From NCBI RefSeq assembly GCF_006494375.1, contig NZ_VHIZ01000052.1, positions 186,001 to 250,000 of the forward strand: a stretch of 64,000 nt of DNA, in the 5' to 3' direction. The first letter of the stretch is position 1. Every line of letters begins with the position of its first letter. This document shows, in pieces, positions 61,160 to 64,000 of the stretch. This stretch comes from Pantoea anthophila (GTDB taxonomy: Bacteria; Pseudomonadota; Gammaproteobacteria; Enterobacterales; Enterobacteriaceae). The notes beneath the pieces are model-generated. The model was not told the origin of the DNA. It ran no database searches and saw only the letters and a list, made by a program, of their open reading frames with translations. Made by a program: the position numbers and the translations under genes.

Positions 61160-61714
61160 TTACAGCAGGTACCAGAGACCCGGGAACAGGTCCATGCCGA
61201 GAAAGTTCAGGGCATACAGCACCAGAATGACGATCATCGCGGAGAAATCGATACCGCCCATGGCAGGCAGAATACGGCGAATCGGTGCCATCATCGGTTC
61301 GGTCAGCTGCACCAGCAGGTAGTCGACCGGGCCGCGACCCTGGCTGATCCAGCTCATCAGTGAGCGAATGATGATCACCCAGAAGACCAGATAACCGGCC
61401 GATTTAATCAGCGACAGCAGGCCGACCAGCAGGTTGGTCGGATCAACCGAGAACACGCCCACCTGAATCAGCAGTAAAATCGGGTATTTCAGCGTGGTCA
61501 GGACAAAGGCCAGCAGCAGCGAGGCGGTATCAATCGGTCCCAGTGCCGGAATGATGCGGCGCAGCGGCTTAACAATCGGCTGCGTGACTTTGACGACGAA
61601 CTGCGCCACGGGATTATAAAAATCGCAGCGTGACCACTGCATCCAGATGCGCAGCAGCAGCACCATGACGTAGAGATCGATCAGCGTTTTTACTAAAAAC
61701 GTCAGTGTTAACAT
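61160..61714 (-). CDS. yggT: YggT family membrane protein
   Basis: 184-aa protein with two YGGT repeats, each of two hydrophobic helices: residues ~1-80 (LIDLYVMVLLLRIWMQWSRC, NPVAQFVVKVTQPIVKPLRR) and ~95-184 (VGLLSLIKSAGYLVFWVII, LVQLTEPMMAPIRRILPAMG). The family is linked to osmotic tolerance and cell division in other bacteria. It lies 12 nt after yggS. Confidence 0.93.
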   Translation of the reverse strand: MLTLTFLVKTLIDLYVMVLLLRIWMQWSRCDFYNPVAQFVVKVTQPIVKPLRRIIPALGPIDTASLLLAFVLTTLKYPILLLIQVGVFSVDPTNLLVGLLSLIKSAGYLVFWVIIIRSLMSWISQGRGPVDYLLVQLTEPMMAPIRRILPAMGGIDFSAMIVILVLYALNFLGMDLFPGLWYLL

Positions 61715-61726
61715 GAAGTTCCTCTG

Positions 61727-62434
61727 TTATTGTTGTGAGTTGTGCGCATAATCGCGTGCGCCAAAAATGGCGGTGCCGATGCGCACCATCGTACTGCCTG
61801 CGGCGATGGCCGCCTCCATGTCATCGCTCATTCCCAGCGAAAGCGTATCAATATGCGGATAGTGCTGCTGCAGCTGACAGAATGCTTCCGTCATCTGCTG
61901 ACACACCGCCAGCTGCTTCGTGTAGTCACTCTCCGCCGCCGGAATCGCCATTAATCCCCGCAGTCGCAGCTGCGGCAGGGCCGCTATCGCCTCTGCCAGC
62001 CCGGAAACGGCCTCCAGCATGATGCCAGATTTACTCGTCTCGTCACTGATATTTACCTGAATTAACACATTCAGCGGTGGCAGTGAGGCGGGACGCTGAT
62101 CGTTGAGCCGCTGGGCAATGCGCAGACGGTCAAGGGTGTGGCACCAGGCAAAATTTTCCGCCACCAGTCGGCTTTTATTGGACTGCAACGGACCGATGAA
62201 GTGCCACTCCAGTTCCGGATGTGCGGCCAGCGCCTGAACCTTTTCAACCCCTTCCTGCACGTAATTTTCGCCAAAGGCGATCTGACCCGCGGTAAAGGCT
62301 TCTTCGACCGCGCTCGCAGGTTTGGTTTTACTGACGGCAAGCAGGGTAATTTCTTCTGGTGCGCGGCCGCAACGCGCGGCAGCGGCCGCAATGCGCTGCC
62401 GGACTTGCTGTAGGTTGTGCTGGATTGAGGTCAT
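61727..62434 (-). CDS. yggS: PLP homeostasis protein YggS (PipY)
   Basis: 235-aa single-barrel PLP-binding protein. The PLP lysine is in LLAVSKTKPAS; IAFGENYVQEGVEKV, WHFIGPLQSNKSR and LSLGMSDDMEAAIAAGSTMV with RIGTAIFG are family hallmarks. It regulates the vitamin B6 and amino-acid pools rather than catalysing a known reaction. It starts 14 bp from the divergent yggR. Confidence 0.96.
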   Translation of the reverse strand: MTSIQHNLQQVRQRIAAAAARCGRAPEEITLLAVSKTKPASAVEEAFTAGQIAFGENYVQEGVEKVQALAAHPELEWHFIGPLQSNKSRLVAENFAWCHTLDRLRIAQRLNDQRPASLPPLNVLIQVNISDETSKSGIMLEAVSGLAEAIAALPQLRLRGLMAIPAAESDYTKQLAVCQQMTEAFCQLQQHYPHIDTLSLGMSDDMEAAIAAGSTMVRIGTAIFGARDYAHNSQQ

Positions 62435-62448
62435 AGTCAGGAGACATT

Positions 62449-63453
62449 ATGAATCTGGATGAAATGGTGGCGCTTAGTGTAAAGCATAATGCGGCCGATC
62501 TGCACCTTTGCAGCGGACATTTGCCCTACTGGCGGCGGCAGGGGAGGCTGGAGGCGATTCCGCAGCAGAGCCCGCTCTCGGCCGCCTGGATGACGGAGTT
62601 TATGGCCCGCTGGCTCAGTGAACCCCAACGCCAGCAGCTGGCGCGTGACGGGCAGATCGATTTCGCCCTGAGCCTCGCCGACGGTCAGCGTCTGCGCGCC
62701 AGTCTGTTTATGCAGCGCAACGGCCTGTCGCTGGCGCTGCGCCTTATCTTTGCGGTCTGCCCCACGCTGGAGAGCCTGCAGCTTCCCGCCGTGGTGCCGA
62801 CGCTGCTGGAGCAGCAGGATGGATTGATTCTGGTCACCGGGGCGACCGGAAGCGGCAAATCCACCACGCTGGCGGCGCTGGTGGATGCGCTGAATCGCCA
62901 GCATGCCCGTCATATCATCACGCTGGAAGATCCCATTGAATTTATCCACCACAGCCAGCAGTCGCTGATACAGCAGCGTGAAATCGGCCTGCACTGTCCC
63001 TCTTTCTCACTGGGCATCAGAGCGGCGCTGCGGGAAGATCCCGATGTGATTCTGCTGGGCGAGCTGCGCGACAGCGACACCATCCGGCAGGCGCTGACGG
63101 CGGCGGAAACGGGGCATCTGGTGCTGGCAACCCTGCACACCCGCGGCGCGGCGCAGGCGGTGGACAGGCTGGTGGATGTTTTTCCGGCGGAGGAGAAACC
63201 GCTGGTGCGAACGCAGCTGGCGGGCAGCCTGAAAGCGGTCATTGCGCAGCGGCTGGTGCCTGCCGTTGGCGGATCGCGCATCGGGCTGTTCGAGATCCTG
63301 GTTGCGACACCGGGCATCACTCATCTGATTCGGGAGGGCAAGATGCACCAGATCCCTGCTCTGTTGCAGACCGGCGCACAGGCCGGTATGCAAACCTTTG
63401 AGCAGAGCAGGCTGGCGCGTGAGGCTGCCGGACTGATCGCATCAGGTCAGTAG
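62449..63453 (+). CDS. yggR: PilT-like type IV pilus retraction ATPase YggR
   Basis: 334-aa secretion ATPase. Walker A is [36 protein letters not shown], the Walker B segment [20 protein letters not shown], and [20 protein letters not shown] follow, with the terminal [10 protein letters not shown] motif. Its start [20 protein letters not shown] matches E. coli YggR (326 aa). Its 3' end overlaps ruvX by 7 nt. No other pilus gene is nearby, so the role of this copy is uncertain. Confidence 0.93.
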   Translation: MNLDEMVALSVKHNAADLHLCSGHLPYWRRQGRLEAIPQQSPLSAAWMTEFMARWLSEPQRQQLARDGQIDFALSLADGQRLRASLFMQRNGLSLALRLIFAVCPTLESLQLPAVVPTLLEQQDGLILVTGATGSGKSTTLAALVDALNRQHARHIITLEDPIEFIHHSQQSLIQQREIGLHCPSFSLGIRAALREDPDVILLGELRDSDTIRQALTAAETGHLVLATLHTRGAAQAVDRLVDVFPAEEKPLVRTQLAGSLKAVIAQRLVPAVGGSRIGLFEILVATPGITHLIREGKMHQIPALLQTGAQAGMQTFEQSRLAREAAGLIASGQ

Positions 63454-63866
63454 TGGTTCTCGAACCAGTCCTGCAAAATGATGGCGGCCGACTGTGAATC
63501 CACCGACCCTTTACTGAGCGCACGATAACCGCCACGTTCGAAGAGACCCGCACGCGCTTCGACGGTGCTGAGGCGCTCATCCTGTAGCTCGACCCGGATG
63601 CCAAACCGACCGTGGAGGCGATTGGCAAATTTTCGCGCCCGGGCCGTTAACGGCTGTTCAGTGCCATCCATATTGAGGGGTAGACCCACCACCACGAAAT
63701 CGGGCTGCCACTCTTTCAGCAGCTTTTCAATGAGCAGCCAGTCTGGCGTGCCATCCTGGGCTTTCAGCGCCGCCAGGGGACGGGCGCTGCCGGTGAGTTG
63801 CTGACCGACGGCGACACCAATGCTTTTGGTGCCGAAGTCGAAACCTAACAGTGTTTGCGTTGACAT
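63447..63866 (-). CDS. ruvX: RuvX/YqgF pre-16S rRNA maturation nuclease
   Basis: 139-aa RNase H-fold nuclease essential for 16S rRNA 5'-end maturation in E. coli (138 aa). It begins with [19 protein letters not shown], containing the first catalytic aspartate, and has [17 protein letters not shown] and [12 protein letters not shown], then [15 protein letters not shown]. Its ATG overlaps the yqgE stop (TGATG). Confidence 0.96.
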   Translation of the reverse strand: MSTQTLLGFDFGTKSIGVAVGQQLTGSARPLAALKAQDGTPDWLLIEKLLKEWQPDFVVVGLPLNMDGTEQPLTARARKFANRLHGRFGIRVELQDERLSTVEARAGLFERGGYRALSKGSVDSQSAAIILQDWFENHY

Positions 63867-64000
63867 CAGGCGTGTCCGGCGTCGCTGGCCATGTTGTGAA
63901 TATCGACGCCGATGCTGCGCGCCGCTTCGCGCCAGCGCTCTGCGATAGGCGTCTGGAACAGGATATTGCTGTTGGCTGGGGTCGTGAGCCAGGCATTTTC
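63866..64000 (-). CDS. yqgE: YqgE/AlgH family protein (5' part outside window)
   Basis: Only the last 44 codons and the stop are present; the gene enters from the right edge. They read [20 protein letters not shown] and [19 protein letters not shown], ending AGHA, the typical UPF0301 (YqgE/AlgH) C-terminus. It overlaps ruvX by 1 nt, the usual yqgE-yqgF coupling. Confidence 0.9.
   Translation of the reverse strand, partial: ENAWLTTPANSNILFQTPIAERWREAARSIGVDIHNMASDAGHA

Noticed and set aside
1..64000. CRISPR arrays, insertion sequences, prophage or integron genes
   Set aside because: No regularly spaced repeat array, transposase, recombinase or phage structural gene was found in reading the window.

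Overview
The window is a chromosomal segment of a gamma-proteobacterium of the order Enterobacterales. Gene content and order (prfC-osmY-ytjA-yjjU-yjjV-deoCABD; mltC-yggX-mutY-trmB-yggL-yggN-hemW-rdgB-yggT-yggS-yggR-ruvX-yqgE; yciG-yciF-yciE; qorB/qorR) follow E. coli family by family, but the blocks are re-ordered and interspersed with genes E. coli K-12 lacks (archaic Csu-type pili, MHYT-GGDEF-EAL enzymes, a BdlA-like soluble receptor, a Cio-type bd oxidase). Together with the high GC content this suggests an Erwiniaceae member such as Pantoea or Erwinia. That is an inference; no rRNA is present to settle it.

Layout. 1-2.5 kb: leftward Csu-like pilus operon (two pilins, chaperone, truncated usher). 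3-7.4 kb: two tandem MHYT-GGDEF-EAL c-di-GMP enzymes. 7.5-10.3 kb: MocR-type regulator, YlaC, secreted cupin. 10.6-13.4 kb: PAS-rich GGDEF-EAL protein. 13.4-18.4 kb: LacI regulator, MFS transporter and GH31 glycosidase, a self-contained sugar utilisation cassette. 18.7-21.9 kb: ferritin, and a yjiH-yjiG-M20 amidohydrolase operon. 22.2-31.4 kb: prfC to deoD, with a well preserved CRP/DeoR-type deo promoter. 31.6-36.4 kb: a solitary PBP2, a BdlA-like PAS-PAS-MCP protein, tRNA-Phe and a PAS-GGDEF cyclase. 36.4-40.6 kb: repeat-bearing AT-rich spacer, yciGFE stress genes, cytoplasmic trehalase. 40.9-46.7 kb: qorB/qorR, cioABC, AraC regulator. 47-51.3 kb: iron reductase yqjH with yqjI, SelW-like protein, PncC-like amidohydrolase, AcuI. 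51.6-54 kb: a short leader ORF followed by ornithine decarboxylase speC. 54-54.8 kb: large structured repeats. 54.8-64 kb: housekeeping mltC to yqgE.

How the genes work together. Surface attachment versus motility is a recurring theme: a pilus operon, four c-di-GMP enzymes and a soluble chemoreceptor-like protein. Three of the four c-di-GMP genes and the receptor gene are each preceded by an exact GCCGATAA, the -10 element of flagellar sigma-28 (FliA) promoters, so they look like a scattered flagellar-coupled regulon. The other notable signals are regulatory or structural: a 33-codon leader with N-terminal resemblance to the ornithine-sensing SpeFL peptide before speC, a hairpin that would hide the speC ribosome binding site, a 664-bp imperfect inverted repeat between speC and mltC, a cloverleaf-like repeat at 18.5 kb sharing its hairpin design, and an 11-mer repeated four times in the spacer before yciG. 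No CRISPR array, insertion sequence, integrase or prophage gene was seen.
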